In this document: positions 9,247 to 18,232 of the stretch, one piece after another
Layout: each line of letters opens with the position of its first letter
Numbering within the stretch: the first letter of the stretch is position 1
Assembly (NCBI RefSeq): GCF_040790665.1
Contig: NZ_CP160849.1
Span: 2,505,501 to 2,569,500, forward strand
Source of the DNA: Sulfitobacter pontiacus
GTDB lineage: Bacteria > Pseudomonadota > Alphaproteobacteria > Rhodobacterales > Rhodobacteraceae
DNA length: 64,000 bases
Direction: 5' to 3'
The notes under the pieces: generated by a model
Seen by the model: the letters and a program-made list of their open reading frames with translations, nothing else
The model's database searches: none
What the model was told of the DNA's origin: nothing
Program-made: the position numbers and the translations under genes

Positions 9247-10143
9247 ATGATGGGGAACTGGGACGACCTGCGGCTGTTTCTGGCCGTCGCGCGCGAGCAG
9301 AGCCTATCGGGCGCGGGGAAGCTGTTGCGGTTGGACCCCGCGACCTTGGGGCGACGCATGGCGCGGCTGGAAAAGACCATGCAGGCGGTATTATTCGTGA
9401 AATCGCCCTCGGGCTACGCGCTGACCGAGGCGGGCGTGCAGTTGCTGTCGCGCGCCGAAGCCGCAGAGCAGGCGATGCGGCAGGCCACGGCGGATGTGGT
9501 CGTGCCATCTGACCAATTGGCAGGGCAGATCAGGATCGGGGCACCGGACGGCTGCGCCAATTATCTGCTCCCACAGGTCTGCGCCCGTTTGGTGGCGGAT
9601 AATCCGGGGCTTGATATCCAGATCGTCGCCCTGCCGCGGGTGTTCAACCTGTCGCGGCGCGAGGCGGATATGGCGATCGGGGTCAGCGCGCCCACGGCGG
9701 GGCGGCTGGTTGTGCAGAAAATCGCCGACTACCAACTGCATCTTGCCGCCGCCGACAGCTATCTTGCCGCGCACCCCGCGATCCGGACCGTTGCAGACCT
9801 GCAGGGGCACCGGTTGGTGGGGTATATCCCCGACATGATCTTTGACCGCGAGCTTGATTATCTGGCGGAGCTTGGCATGACGCGGGTGCCTCTGGCCTCT
9901 AATTCCGTGTCCGTTCAGGTGAATATGATCCGGCAAGGGGGCGGCGTCGGGATTGTGCATGATTTCTCGCTTCCTGCGACGCCGGGGGTGACGCGCATCC
10001 TGACCGGCGACGTGCATCTGAGCCGCGCCTTTTATTTGATTCGCCACGAAGACGACCGGCGCAATCTGCGTTTGAGCCGCTTTGCGGAAGCTCTGGCGCA
10101 GGGCGTCCGCGCCGAAGTGGCGAAACTGGAGGCAATTGCTTGA
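9247..10143 (+). CDS. LysR-family transcriptional regulator
   Basis: The 298-residue protein has the LysR N-terminal winged helix-turn-helix (about residues 4-62, with GAGKLLRLDPATLGRRMARLE as recognition part) and a periplasmic-binding-protein-like effector domain. Two adjacent ATG codons (9247 and 9250) follow AAAGGAG, and either may be used. It is divergent from mmsA with about 210 bp between the starts, so it could regulate valine degradation, but LysR proteins also act at a distance. The effector is unknown. Confidence 0.9.
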   Translation: MMGNWDDLRLFLAVAREQSLSGAGKLLRLDPATLGRRMARLEKTMQAVLFVKSPSGYALTEAGVQLLSRAEAAEQAMRQATADVVVPSDQLAGQIRIGAPDGCANYLLPQVCARLVADNPGLDIQIVALPRVFNLSRREADMAIGVSAPTAGRLVVQKIADYQLHLAAADSYLAAHPAIRTVADLQGHRLVGYIPDMIFDRELDYLAELGMTRVPLASNSVSVQVNMIRQGGGVGIVHDFSLPATPGVTRILTGDVHLSRAFYLIRHEDDRRNLRLSRFAEALAQGVRAEVAKLEAIA

Positions 10144-10203
10144 CACGCAACAGTATTAAAGGGAACCTGACCTATAGGTAATATTCTTGCGAAGGGGCCG
10201 ACC

Positions 10204-10638
10204 ATGCTAGTTTCCCAAATCCTGAAAACCAAAGCGGATGACAGTGTTACGACGGTAAAACCGGGCACGCGTATCTCGCAGGCGGCGGCGATGTTGTCGG
10301 AAAAGCGGATCGGGACCCTGGTCGTGTCAGCGGACGGCAAAACGCCCGATGGTATCCTGTCGGAGCGTGACATCGTGCGCACCCTTGGCCGCGAGGGCGG
10401 CGGCTGTCTGGACGACACCGTAGAGGCGCTGATGACGCGCGATCTGATCACCTGCGCCAAGGATGAAACCGCGGATGATATCCTTGCCAAGATGACGCAA
10501 GGCCGCTTTCGCCACATGCCTGTTTTGGAGGATGGGGTTCTGATCGGCCTGATCTCTTTGGGGGATGTGGTCAAGGCCCGCCTGATGGAGCTTTCGATGG
10601 AGAAAGACGCCCTGGAGGGGATGATCAGGGGCCACTAG
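10204..10638 (+). CDS. CBS-domain protein
   Basis: A stand-alone protein of 144 residues made of two CBS domains (about 8-62 and 75-130). Features are GTLVVSADGKTPDGILSERDIVRTL in the first and FRHMPVLEDGVLIGLISLGDVVKARL in the second. Such pairs bind adenosine nucleotides and act as energy or redox sensors; the partner is unknown. RBS-like GAAGGGG lies about 8 bp before the start. It is followed by coaD 83 bp later on the same strand. Confidence 0.9.
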   Translation: MLVSQILKTKADDSVTTVKPGTRISQAAAMLSEKRIGTLVVSADGKTPDGILSERDIVRTLGREGGGCLDDTVEALMTRDLITCAKDETADDILAKMTQGRFRHMPVLEDGVLIGLISLGDVVKARLMELSMEKDALEGMIRGH

Positions 10639-10721
10639 CCCACCGAAATTGGCGTTGCATCTTCGCGGTGTAAATGCTTGCTTGCACTTCGAATAACGAC
10701 TTGAAATGACTGGACTCTCCC

Positions 10722-11216
10722 ATGCGCGTAGGCCTTTACCCCGGCACCTTCGACCCTATTACTTTGGGTCACATCGACATCATCCGGCGGGCGGCGACGC
10801 TTGTTGATAAACTGGTGATCGGGGTCGCGATCAACCGCGATAAGGGGCCATTGTTCGAGCTGGAAGAGCGTGTCGCCCAGATCGAAGAGGAATGCCGCAA
10901 GCTGAACCAAGAGACCGGGACAGAGATCGTGGTGCATCCCTTCGAGAACCTGCTGATCGATTGCGCCCATGATGTGGGGGCACAGATGATCATCCGCGGG
11001 CTGCGGGCCGTGGCGGATTTCGAGTACGAGTATCAGATGGTGGGGATGAACCGTAAGCTGGATGACAGCGTCGAGACGGTCTTCTTGATGGCAGAGGCCG
11101 AGCATCAGGCGATTGCCAGCCGTTTGGTCAAGGAAATCGCCCGGCTTGGCGGGGACGTCAGCAAATTTGTGACGCCCGCCGTCAATGCCGAGCTGTTAAA
11201 GCGCTTCTCGCAATAA
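10722..11216 (+). CDS. coaD: phosphopantetheine adenylyltransferase
   Basis: CoaD transfers AMP from ATP to 4'-phosphopantetheine, the penultimate step of coenzyme A synthesis. The 164 residues include the nucleotidyltransferase motif YPGTFDPITLGHIDII (residues 6-21, with TLGH in place of the more usual TNGH), the GLRAVADFEYEYQM substrate-binding segment and the ASRLVKEIARLGGDVSKFV ending. Length is normal. Its stop is only 3 bp from the stop of the convergent gap gene, so no separate terminator fits between them and 3' ends of the transcripts must overlap. Confidence 0.97.
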   Translation: MRVGLYPGTFDPITLGHIDIIRRAATLVDKLVIGVAINRDKGPLFELEERVAQIEEECRKLNQETGTEIVVHPFENLLIDCAHDVGAQMIIRGLRAVADFEYEYQMVGMNRKLDDSVETVFLMAEAEHQAIASRLVKEIARLGGDVSKFVTPAVNAELLKRFSQ

Positions 11217-11219
11217 CGA

Positions 11220-12221
11220 TCAGAGGGTTTTCGCAACCTCGCGCGAGGTGTCGAGCATACGGTTCGAGAACCCCCATTCGTTGTCATACCAGCCCAGAAC
11301 CCGCAGCTGTGTCCCGCTTTGGACAGAGGTCTGATCAAGGGCCACGACACAGGAATGTGAATCGTGGTTCAGGTCGATCGACACCAGAGGACGTTCGACC
11401 AGACCAAGGATGCCTTTCAGCGGGCCTTCGGCGGCGGTGCGCAGGGTGGCATTGACCTCCTCCACCGTGGCTTCTTTCGACAGTTCGACCACCAGATCGA
11501 CACAGGATACGTTCGGTGTGGGCACGCGGATCGCGGTGCCGCCGATCAGCCCGTCAAGCTCGGGCAGCACTTTACCCAGTGTCTTGGCCGCACCGGTGGT
11601 GGTGGGGATCATCGACAGCGCCGCGGCGCGGGCACGGTACAGGTCGCTGTGCGCCGTGTCATGCACCGGCTGGTCGCCGGTGTAGCTGTGGATTGTGGTC
11701 ATATGGCCGTGCTTGATACCGAAGGCGTCATGCAGGGTCTTGGCCAGCGGTGCCATGCAGTTGGTGGTGCAGGAGGCGTTGCTCAGCACCGTGTCTTCGG
11801 CGGTGATCAGATCGTGGTTCACACCGTAGACGATTGTTTTCATGGCGTCTTTACCGGGGGCAGAGATGACGACCCGTTTCGATCCATTCGCCAGATGTTT
11901 GGCCGCCGCCTCGCGCGTGGTGAAGATGCCGGTGCATTCCAGCACGATGTCCACATCGCCCCACGGCAGGGCAGCGGGGTCGCGTTCTGCGGTCACGCGG
12001 ATCGGGCCTTGGCCCACATCCATCGTGTTGTCGCCCAGGGTGACCGGACGGCCAAAGCGCCCGTGGACCGAGTCGAATTCGAACAGATGTGCGTTGGTTT
12101 CCAGCGGGGCGAGATCGTTGATCGCCACCACCTGCAAATCATCGTCGCCACGCTCCATCAGCGCGCGCAAAACATTACGACCGATACGGCCAAAGCCATT
12201 GATTGCCAATTTGGTAGCCAT
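11220..12221 (-). CDS. gap: glyceraldehyde-3-phosphate dehydrogenase, NAD-type (first copy)
   Basis: This GAPDH of 333 residues has catalytic Cys151 (SCTTNC), His178 (TTIHSYTG) and the Rossmann signature INGFGRIGRNVLRA. Asp36 in AINDLAPLE sits at the position that normally holds the ribose of NAD and excludes NADP. Thr189-Ala190 replace the usual Leu-Pro pair in the same pocket. The start at 12221 follows AGGAGGA; the open frame upstream is not conserved. A LacI-type palindrome (12240-12253) lies directly in front. It shares strand and closeness with a second gap gene at 12543-13544, which differs at the cofactor site. Confidence 0.96.
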   Translation of the reverse strand: MATKLAINGFGRIGRNVLRALMERGDDDLQVVAINDLAPLETNAHLFEFDSVHGRFGRPVTLGDNTMDVGQGPIRVTAERDPAALPWGDVDIVLECTGIFTTREAAAKHLANGSKRVVISAPGKDAMKTIVYGVNHDLITAEDTVLSNASCTTNCMAPLAKTLHDAFGIKHGHMTTIHSYTGDQPVHDTAHSDLYRARAAALSMIPTTTGAAKTLGKVLPELDGLIGGTAIRVPTPNVSCVDLVVELSKEATVEEVNATLRTAAEGPLKGILGLVERPLVSIDLNHDSHSCVVALDQTSVQSGTQLRVLGWYDNEWGFSNRMLDTSREVAKTL

Positions 12222-12239
12222 GGGGCGTCCTCCTGAATT

Positions 12240-12253
12240 TGATAGCGCTAACA
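12240..12253. promoter_or_regulatory. LacI-type operator-like palindrome before first gap gene
   Basis: TGATAGCGCTAACA differs at one base from the symmetric TGTTAGCGCTAACA. It ends 19 bp before the gap start, where a bound repressor would block transcription. Similar elements occur before the second gap gene. The pattern fits the LacI-family carbon regulator CceR described in Rhodobacter; I recall that consensus from memory. Confidence 0.55.
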
Positions 12254-12334
12254 TCGACATTTATGACAAAGAGTCAACCTGTGCAGGGCAATATTGCGCC
12301 GGAAGCGATCGGAGGGAAGGGGCCGACTGTCGGA

Positions 12335-12478
12335 TCAGCGCCAGAACGCCACCCATTCGATCAGGTCGACAAATTTCTTGGTCAGGAAAATCAGATGTTC
12401 GCTGCCATAGATCAACGCATCAATCCCCAGTGCGGTCAGCAATACAGCAGCGAGAGAGACAGCGATGGGGGTGTCCAT
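12335..12478 (-). CDS. 47-residue predicted membrane peptide
   Basis: A short gene lies between the two gap genes on the same strand. It starts at ATG 12478 and ends with TGA at 12335. It encodes a hydrophobic N-terminal helix (about residues 4-24, beginning MDTPIAVSLAAVLL) followed by an amphipathic tail ending LIEWVAFWR. An AAGGA sequence lies about 12 bp before the start, which is rather far. I believe similar short proteins are conserved in Rhodobacteraceae, but could not check. Function unknown; the context suggests cotranscription with gap genes. Confidence 0.65.
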   Translation of the reverse strand: MDTPIAVSLAAVLLTALGIDALIYGSEHLIFLTKKFVDLIEWVAFWR

Positions 12479-12542
12479 GGGGGCGGTGGTCCTTGCCTGC
12501 GGGTGGCCCAGATATGACAGGGCAACCCGCGCGTCGCAAGTC

Positions 12543-13544
12543 TTAGCCCAGTTTGCCCATGGCTACGGCGACATCGGCCATACGAACAGAGAAGGCCCAT
12601 TCGTTGTCATACCACGCGAGGACACGTACCAGACGGTTGCCTACGACCTTGGTCTGGTCGGGCGCGAAGATCGATGAATGTTCGGTGTGGTTGAAATCGA
12701 CCGAGACTTTTTGTTCCGCATCATAGGCAAAGACCCGCGACATCGGGCCGTTTGCAGCGACGCGCATGGCCTCGTTCACCTCTTCTACGGTGACATCACG
12801 GCCTGCCATAAAGGTCAGGTCAACCGCGCTGACGTTTGGCGTCGGCACGCGCATGGCTGTGCCATCCAGCTTGCCTTTCAGTGCGGGCAGCACTTCGCCC
12901 AAGGCTTTTGCCGCACCGGTAGAGGTCGGGATGATCGCCATCGCAGCGGCGCGCGCGCGGTAAAGGTCTTCGTGGCGGCGGTCCAGCGTCGGCTGGTCGC
13001 CGGTATAGCTGTGCACGGTGGTCATGATGCCGCTTTCGATGCCGAACGCATCATGCAGCGCCTTGGCCATCGGCGCCAGACAGTTGGTGGTGCACGACCC
13101 GTTCGATACCATCGTGTCCGAGGTCTGCAATTCGCCGTCGTTCACGCCGTAGACCACCGTGCGGTCGACGTTCTTGCCCGGTGCCGACAGCAACACGCGT
13201 TTCGCGCCCTGATCCAGATGCACCTTTGCCAGCAGCCCGTCGTTGAACTTGCCCGTGCATTCCAGCACGACGTCGCACCCTTCCCAGTTCAGCTCGTTCA
13301 TCTGGTAGGTCGACATGACCTCCATCTCTCCGCGCCCCAGATCCAGCGCGCCGTTGCCGACTTTGACGTCATTGGGAAAACGCCCGTGGACGGAATCGTA
13401 TTTGATCAGATGTGCCGCAGTCTCCAGCGGGCCGGTCGCGTTGATGCGCACCACCTCGATGTCATCCCGGCCCGATGCCGCGATATGAGACAGGGTGCAG
13501 CGGCCGATGCGGCCAAATCCGTTGATACCGACTTTGATGGTCAT
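12543..13544 (-). CDS. gap: glyceraldehyde-3-phosphate dehydrogenase, second copy with altered cofactor site
   Basis: A second GAPDH of 333 residues aligns with the first without gaps through the cofactor and catalytic regions: Cys151 (SCTTNC), His178 (TTVHSYTG). The position of the NAD-selective Asp is Ala36 (RINATGPLE), and residues 189-190 are Arg-Arg instead of Leu-Pro. Loss of that Asp with basic residues nearby is the pattern expected for NADP acceptance, as in GapB-type or photosynthetic enzymes, so a gluconeogenic or anabolic role is inferred. The start at 13544 follows AAGGAC. Two TGTTAGCGATAA elements lie 94-126 bp upstream. Confidence 0.95.
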   Translation of the reverse strand: MTIKVGINGFGRIGRCTLSHIAASGRDDIEVVRINATGPLETAAHLIKYDSVHGRFPNDVKVGNGALDLGRGEMEVMSTYQMNELNWEGCDVVLECTGKFNDGLLAKVHLDQGAKRVLLSAPGKNVDRTVVYGVNDGELQTSDTMVSNGSCTTNCLAPMAKALHDAFGIESGIMTTVHSYTGDQPTLDRRHEDLYRARAAAMAIIPTSTGAAKALGEVLPALKGKLDGTAMRVPTPNVSAVDLTFMAGRDVTVEEVNEAMRVAANGPMSRVFAYDAEQKVSVDFNHTEHSSIFAPDQTKVVGNRLVRVLAWYDNEWAFSVRMADVAVAMGKLG

Positions 13545-13637
13545 GGGGGCGTCCTTTGGCAAAGATCTGGAACTTTGCCGGTTCTATATCTGGTGGTCGT
13601 GAACAGGGGAAAGGGCTAAAACCCCCTAATTTCCGTA

Positions 13638-13670
13638 TGTTAGCGATAAATATTCGTGTTAGCGATAACC
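13638..13670. promoter_or_regulatory. two direct copies of a TGTTAGCGATAA element
   Basis: TGTTAGCGATAAAT (13638-13651) and TGTTAGCGATAACC (13657-13670) are 19 bp apart, between the divergent second gap gene and the DUF808 gene. The second copy is a near palindrome (GTTAGCGATAAC). They resemble the element before the first gap gene. Confidence 0.55.
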
Positions 13671-13736
13671 CTCAGATCGGCTTTGCCTTCTGCCTGCGCT
13701 GCGCTACCCTTACGCCAACAAATATGGAGAGACTGA

Positions 13737-14732
13737 ATGAGCGGCCTATTAGCCCTGTTGGATGATGTAGCAGCGATTGCAAAAGTGGCCGCGGCCAGCG
13801 TGGATGATGTGTTCGGCCAGGCTGCCAAGGCCAGCGCCAAGGCCGCGGGCGCTGTCATCGACGACGCCGCCGTGACCCCGAAATACGTCAGCGGCTTCGA
13901 GGCCAACCGCGAACTGCCGATCATCTGGCGCATCACCAAGGGATCGCTGAAGAACAAGCTGGTCTTCTTGTTGCCCGCCGGTTTGCTCCTGTCGAATTTC
14001 GCGCCATGGTTGATCGCGCCCTTGTTGATGTTGGGTGGGGCCTACTTATGTTTTGAAGGCGCTGAAAAGATCGCCCATGCGCTTGGGGTAGGGGGCAAAG
14101 GACACGAGGATCATCCCCCCGGTGCCGATGAAAAGGTGATCAAGGACCCTGCCAAGCTGGAAGAGCAAAAGGCCAAAGGTGCGATCAAGACCGACTTTAT
14201 CCTCTCGGCCGAGATCATGACCATCGTGCTGTCAAACCTCGAGGTGTCAAATTTCTGGATGGAAGCCGGGGCGCTGGCCGCCGCCGCCGTGATCATCACG
14301 GTCGCGGTCTATGGCTCCGTCGCGCTGATCGTAAAGATGGATGATGTGGGGCTTTATATGGCCAAGAACGGCAATCTCGGCCTGACCCGTGGTCTGGGCC
14401 GCGGGATCGTGCGTGGCATGCCGTGGTTCCTCAAGGCGCTGACCATCATCGGGACGGCGGCCATGCTCTGGGTCGGTGGATCGATCATCGTGCACGGTAT
14501 GGAAGAGCTTGGCTTCGGCGCGCTTGGCCACCTGATCCACGACTACGCCGTCGCTTTCGGCCATATGGTTCCGGTCGCGTATGAAGGTGCCGCCGAATGG
14601 ATCGCCAAAGCCGCGATGGACGGTGTCTTTGGTCTGGCCCTTGGGCTAGTCCTGATCCCCGTCGGCGAAAAGATCATCACCCCGCTGTGGCGCGCGGTCT
14701 TCAACCGCAAGGATGCCGGCGCACACGCGTAA
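13737..14732 (+). CDS. DUF808 family inner membrane protein
   Basis: This 331-residue protein matches the DUF808 (YedI) family of inner membrane proteins. It has the conserved start MSGLLALLDDVAAIAKVAAASVDD and GAVIDDAAVTPKYVSG, followed by several hydrophobic segments (about 78-105, 180-200, 235-255, 285-310). The function of the family is not known. It is expressed alone: a strong terminator follows and the second gap gene diverges from it. Confidence 0.9.
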   Translation: MSGLLALLDDVAAIAKVAAASVDDVFGQAAKASAKAAGAVIDDAAVTPKYVSGFEANRELPIIWRITKGSLKNKLVFLLPAGLLLSNFAPWLIAPLLMLGGAYLCFEGAEKIAHALGVGGKGHEDHPPGADEKVIKDPAKLEEQKAKGAIKTDFILSAEIMTIVLSNLEVSNFWMEAGALAAAAVIITVAVYGSVALIVKMDDVGLYMAKNGNLGLTRGLGRGIVRGMPWFLKALTIIGTAAMLWVGGSIIVHGMEELGFGALGHLIHDYAVAFGHMVPVAYEGAAEWIAKAAMDGVFGLALGLVLIPVGEKIITPLWRAVFNRKDAGAHA

Positions 14733-14755
14733 ACGGGGCGGATATGAGGGAGAGG

Positions 14756-14786
14756 AAGGGGGCGCAGGTTGCGTCCCCTTTTTTTA
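14756..14786 (+). terminator. intrinsic terminator after the DUF808 gene
   Basis: An AAGGGGGCGCA/TGCGTCCCCTT stem with a 3-nt loop is followed directly by seven or more T residues, 24 bp after the stop codon. Confidence 0.9.
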
Positions 14787-15024
14787 TGGCTTGCCGGGGT
14801 TAATCGTTGGCGCACCTACGAACCTTGCCTATGAAGACAATCCCTAGGTTCGAATGCGGGCTGCGGAAGGAAAAGCCCTTGAGGCTGTCATGCGGTGGAA
14901 CATTTGCCGCGCCTTGTCGGTTGAGCGGTAAGGCATGGGACGCCAAAACGTTCACCCCGACATGTCCATTTTTGAAACTCGGTGCTGGATGCTTGATCCG
15001 CCACTCTGATATGGAGGTCTTTTC

Positions 15025-16071
15025 GTGAAATTCACCCCCCTCGCATGTGCGACCATTTTGGCTTGCGCCGTAGCGCCCGTTCTAAACGCAGGGGTCGCGT
15101 TGCCCAGTGCGACAATGTCTTCCCTGACCGTGCCTATGGGGCAGGACTCCCAGATCGTGAAGATCAAAAACGACAAGGAAAAAGGCCCCAAGAAGGCGAA
15201 GAAGGAAAAGCATAAGAAGGACAAGCACGGGAAGAAAGAGAAGAAACACAAGAAGAAACACGAGAAACAGGCCAAGAAGCTAGAGAAGAAGCTTGAAAAG
15301 CACGAAAAGGTAAAAGTGAAAGTCAAACGGTCGAAGGAGGATCGTTCGCGTATTTCAAACGAGGTTCTCGAAGTGCGCGCACCTGAAGGTCGTGACATGA
15401 GCGTGCTACTTGGTGCCGTGCCACTCGCGCTCTTGGGCTCTCAAATCGCCTTTGCTGATGTTCCCGAAGAAAAACTGCTGACCTATCGCAACTGCCCACC
15501 GGGCCTTGCAAAAATGGACCCACCTTGCGTACCCCCTGGACTTGCCAAAAAAGGCGTGACCTATGAGGAATGGGTGGCATACGACGATAAGCAGCTTGAC
15601 GCCATCTACCTTGATCAGCGTACGGAATTCTTGGATCGGGACATTGTCATTGGTGACGAAAGGGTGCCGGATCGGGACGTGGTTGTCGATGAAGATGCAA
15701 CTCAAGACGTCATCCTTGACGACGATACTCTGTTGCTCAGCTCGGAACAGATTGCATCGCTTTACGATCTTCGCCCCGCACCGGCAGGCAAGCGCTATGC
15801 TTTGATCGATGGCCAGCCTGTGTTGCTCACCCAAGAAGATTACACATCGCTACTGCGGATCAATGAATTGGCGCGGGTTGAAAACCTACCAGACGGCGTG
15901 CGCATTGCACCTACAGCAGCGTTGACGCAGAACGAATTGCGCCAAACCTACAAGTTGCCACAGCTTGAGACCGGCAATAACTATGCTGTTGTGAATGGTG
16001 AGCTGGTGACGCTGCAGGACAGCGCATTCGAAACTTTGCAACTTATCCGGATCGCGCGCGCCATTTTTTGA
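15025..16071 (+). CDS. secreted Lys-rich protein with tandem C-terminal modules and a second signal-like segment
   Basis: A 348-residue protein of unknown function. The start is GTG with GGAGG 8 bp upstream. Residues 1-22 look like a signal peptide; residues 47-103 are almost pure Lys/Glu/His. Residues 125-143 form a second hydrophobic stretch ending IAFA-D, like a second signal peptide, with an in-frame ATG (15397) preceded by GAAGG. Next come two copies of PPGLAK (158-175), an acidic region, and two related modules (238-285 and 300-347) of the pattern L..E....Y.L......YA...G..V.L. The modules and the basic part resemble the protein at 3819-4259. Either one long protein or two overlapping products is possible. 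Confidence 0.75.
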   Translation: MKFTPLACATILACAVAPVLNAGVALPSATMSSLTVPMGQDSQIVKIKNDKEKGPKKAKKEKHKKDKHGKKEKKHKKKHEKQAKKLEKKLEKHEKVKVKVKRSKEDRSRISNEVLEVRAPEGRDMSVLLGAVPLALLGSQIAFADVPEEKLLTYRNCPPGLAKMDPPCVPPGLAKKGVTYEEWVAYDDKQLDAIYLDQRTEFLDRDIVIGDERVPDRDVVVDEDATQDVILDDDTLLLSSEQIASLYDLRPAPAGKRYALIDGQPVLLTQEDYTSLLRINELARVENLPDGVRIAPTAALTQNELRQTYKLPQLETGNNYAVVNGELVTLQDSAFETLQLIRIARAIF

Positions 16072-16164
16072 GGCCACGCTGAAGTTAGACCGAGGGGCAT
16101 GCGCCACGCCTCTCGCAGCTTTTGCCAGCGTCAGACGGCCCGCAACATTGTGGTACAAAAATAG

Positions 16165-16193
16165 AAAGGGGGAGCAAAATGCTCCCCCTTTTT
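16165..16193. terminator. bidirectional terminator
   Basis: A perfect 12-bp stem (AAAGGGGGAGCA/TGCTCCCCCTTT) with a 3-5 nt loop and T runs on both sides separates the convergent 15025 gene and tkt. Confidence 0.9.
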
Positions 16194-16216
16194 CGTTGTG
16201 ACTGTATCCGTTCAGA

Positions 16217-18232
16217 TCACAGCAGCGCTTTGGCCTTGTCGGCGACATTCTGCGGGGTGATGTCGAACTTTTCGAACAGCTCTTCCGCGGGGGCGGAGGC
16301 ACCGAAGCGGTCCATGCCGACGAAATCGGCCTTGTTCCACTTGCCACGCTCGCCGGTGAGCCAGCGGTCCCAGCCTTGGCGTACGGCGGCTTCGACGCCG
16401 ACGCGGACGGGGCCGGCGGGGAGGACGCGGCGGCGGTAGGCTTCGTCTTGGGCGGCGAACAGCTCCATGCAGGGCATGGACACGACGCGGGTGCCGATGC
16501 CTTCGGCTTGCAGCAGGTCACGGGCTTTCAGCGCGATCTCGACTTCAGAGCCGGTGGCGATCAGGATGACCTGACGTTTGCCTTCGGCGTCTGCCAGAAC
16601 ATAGGCCCCCTGTTCGGTGAGGTTCTTGTTCTTGTGCTCGAGCCGCACGGTGGGCAGGCCCTGACGGGTCAGCGACAGCACGGACGGTGTTTTCTTGCTG
16701 CTCAGCGCGATTTCCCAGGCCTCTGCGGTTTCAACCGTGTCGGCGGGGCGGAACACATAGGTGTTGGGTGTCGCGCGGCTGATGGCCAGATGCTCGACCG
16801 GTTGGTGCGTTGGGCCGTCTTCACCCAGACCGATGCTGTCGTGGGTCATGACAAACACGCTTGGCACCTGCATCAGCGCGGCGAGGCGCATGGCGGGGCG
16901 GGCGTAGTCGGTGAAACACATGAAGGTGCCGCCGTAGGGGCGGATACCGCCGTGCAGCGCCATGCCGTTCATCGCGGCGGCCATGCCGTGTTCGCGGATC
17001 CCCCAGTAGACGTAGCGCCCACCACGGTTATCCACGTCAAACACGCCCAGATCAGCGGTCTTGGTGTTGTTAGAACCGGTGAGGTCAGCGGAGCCGCCCA
17101 CGGTTTCAGTATAGAGCGGGTTCAACACCTCCAGCGTCTTTTCGCTGCTGGCGCGGGTGGCCAGTTTCGGCGCGTTTTCCGACGTCTGCTTTTTGAACGC
17201 TTTGATCGTCGCGCTCAGCTTCTTGGGGGCGTCACCGGCCAGCGCGCGGTTGAACTCTTCACGCTTTGTGCGCGACATGGCGTCGAAACGCTCTTCCCAG
17301 GCGCGGCGGTCGTCTGCGCCGCGTTTGCCGATCTCTTCCCAGGCGGATTTCACGTCGGCGGGGACTTCGAACGGGCCGGTTGTCCAGCCATAGGCGGCTT
17401 TGGCGGCGGCCATTTGGTCCGCGTCGGTCAGCGCGCCGTGACCTTTGGACGTATCCTGCGCGGCGTGACCAAGCGCGATATGCGTCTTGCAGGCGATCAT
17501 CGTGGGCAGATCGGATTTGCGCGCCTCGGTCAGGGCGGCGTCGATCTCGTCGGGGTTGTGGCCGTCGATTTCGATAACGTGCCAGTCAGCCGCCTTGAAC
17601 CGTGCGACCTGATCCACTTTGTCGGACAGCGATACCGGCCCGTCGATGGTGATGTCGTTGTTGTCCCACATCACGATCAGCTTGCTCAGCTTGTGGCGGC
17701 CCGCAAGGGCAATCGCCTCGTGGCTGATGCCTTCCATCAGGCAGCCGTCACCCGCGATCACATAGGTGAAGTGGTCGACGATTTTCTTGCCGTATTGCGC
17801 GCGCTGGATTTCCTCGGCCATGGCAAACCCGACAGAGTTCGCGATCCCCTGACCCAGCGGGCCGGTGGTGGTTTCAATCGCATCAGCAAGGAAGTTTTCA
17901 GGGTGGCCCGCGGTGCGTGCGCCCATCTGACGGAAGTTCTTGATCTCTTCGAGGGGGAATTGTTCGTAGCCGGTCAGGTGCAGCAGCGAATAGATCAACA
18001 TGGACCCGTGGCCGGCCGACAGGATAAAACGGTCGCGGTCAGGCCACAGCGGGTTGGACGCGTCGAACTTCAGGTGCTTTTCAAACAAGACAGTGGCGAC
18101 ATCCGCCATGCCCATCGGCATGCCCGAGTGGCCGGAATTGGCGGCGGCGACAGCGTCCAGCGTCAGGGCGCGAATGGCGGTCGCTTTGGACCAATGGGCG
18201 GGATGGGCTTTGGCGAGGGCGTTCAGATCCAC
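16217..18232 (-). CDS. tkt: transketolase
   Basis: Transketolase moves two-carbon ketol units between sugar phosphates in the pentose phosphate pathway, using thiamin diphosphate. The N-terminal domain shows [10 protein letters not shown] and the ThDP/Mg motif GDGCLMEG...DNNDITIDG. The central domain has [17 protein letters not shown] and [18 protein letters not shown]. The best start is GTG at 18232, giving 671 residues, with AAGGAAG about 9 bp upstream; the frame is open for another 38 codons, but those do not look like the family N-terminus. It is monocistronic here, ending at a bidirectional terminator. Confidence 0.96.
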   Translation of the reverse strand: MDLNALAKAHPAHWSKATAIRALTLDAVAAANSGHSGMPMGMADVATVLFEKHLKFDASNPLWPDRDRFILSAGHGSMLIYSLLHLTGYEQFPLEEIKNFRQMGARTAGHPENFLADAIETTTGPLGQGIANSVGFAMAEEIQRAQYGKKIVDHFTYVIAGDGCLMEGISHEAIALAGRHKLSKLIVMWDNNDITIDGPVSLSDKVDQVARFKAADWHVIEIDGHNPDEIDAALTEARKSDLPTMIACKTHIALGHAAQDTSKGHGALTDADQMAAAKAAYGWTTGPFEVPADVKSAWEEIGKRGADDRRAWEERFDAMSRTKREEFNRALAGDAPKKLSATIKAFKKQTSENAPKLATRASSEKTLEVLNPLYTETVGGSADLTGSNNTKTADLGVFDVDNRGGRYVYWGIREHGMAAAMNGMALHGGIRPYGGTFMCFTDYARPAMRLAALMQVPSVFVMTHDSIGLGEDGPTHQPVEHLAISRATPNTYVFRPADTVETAEAWEIALSSKKTPSVLSLTRQGLPTVRLEHKNKNLTEQGAYVLADAEGKRQVILIATGSEVEIALKARDLLQAEGIGTRVVSMPCMELFAAQDEAYRRRVLPAGPVRVGVEAAVRQGWDRWLTGERGKWNKADFVGMDRFGASAPAEELFEKFDITPQNVADKAKALL

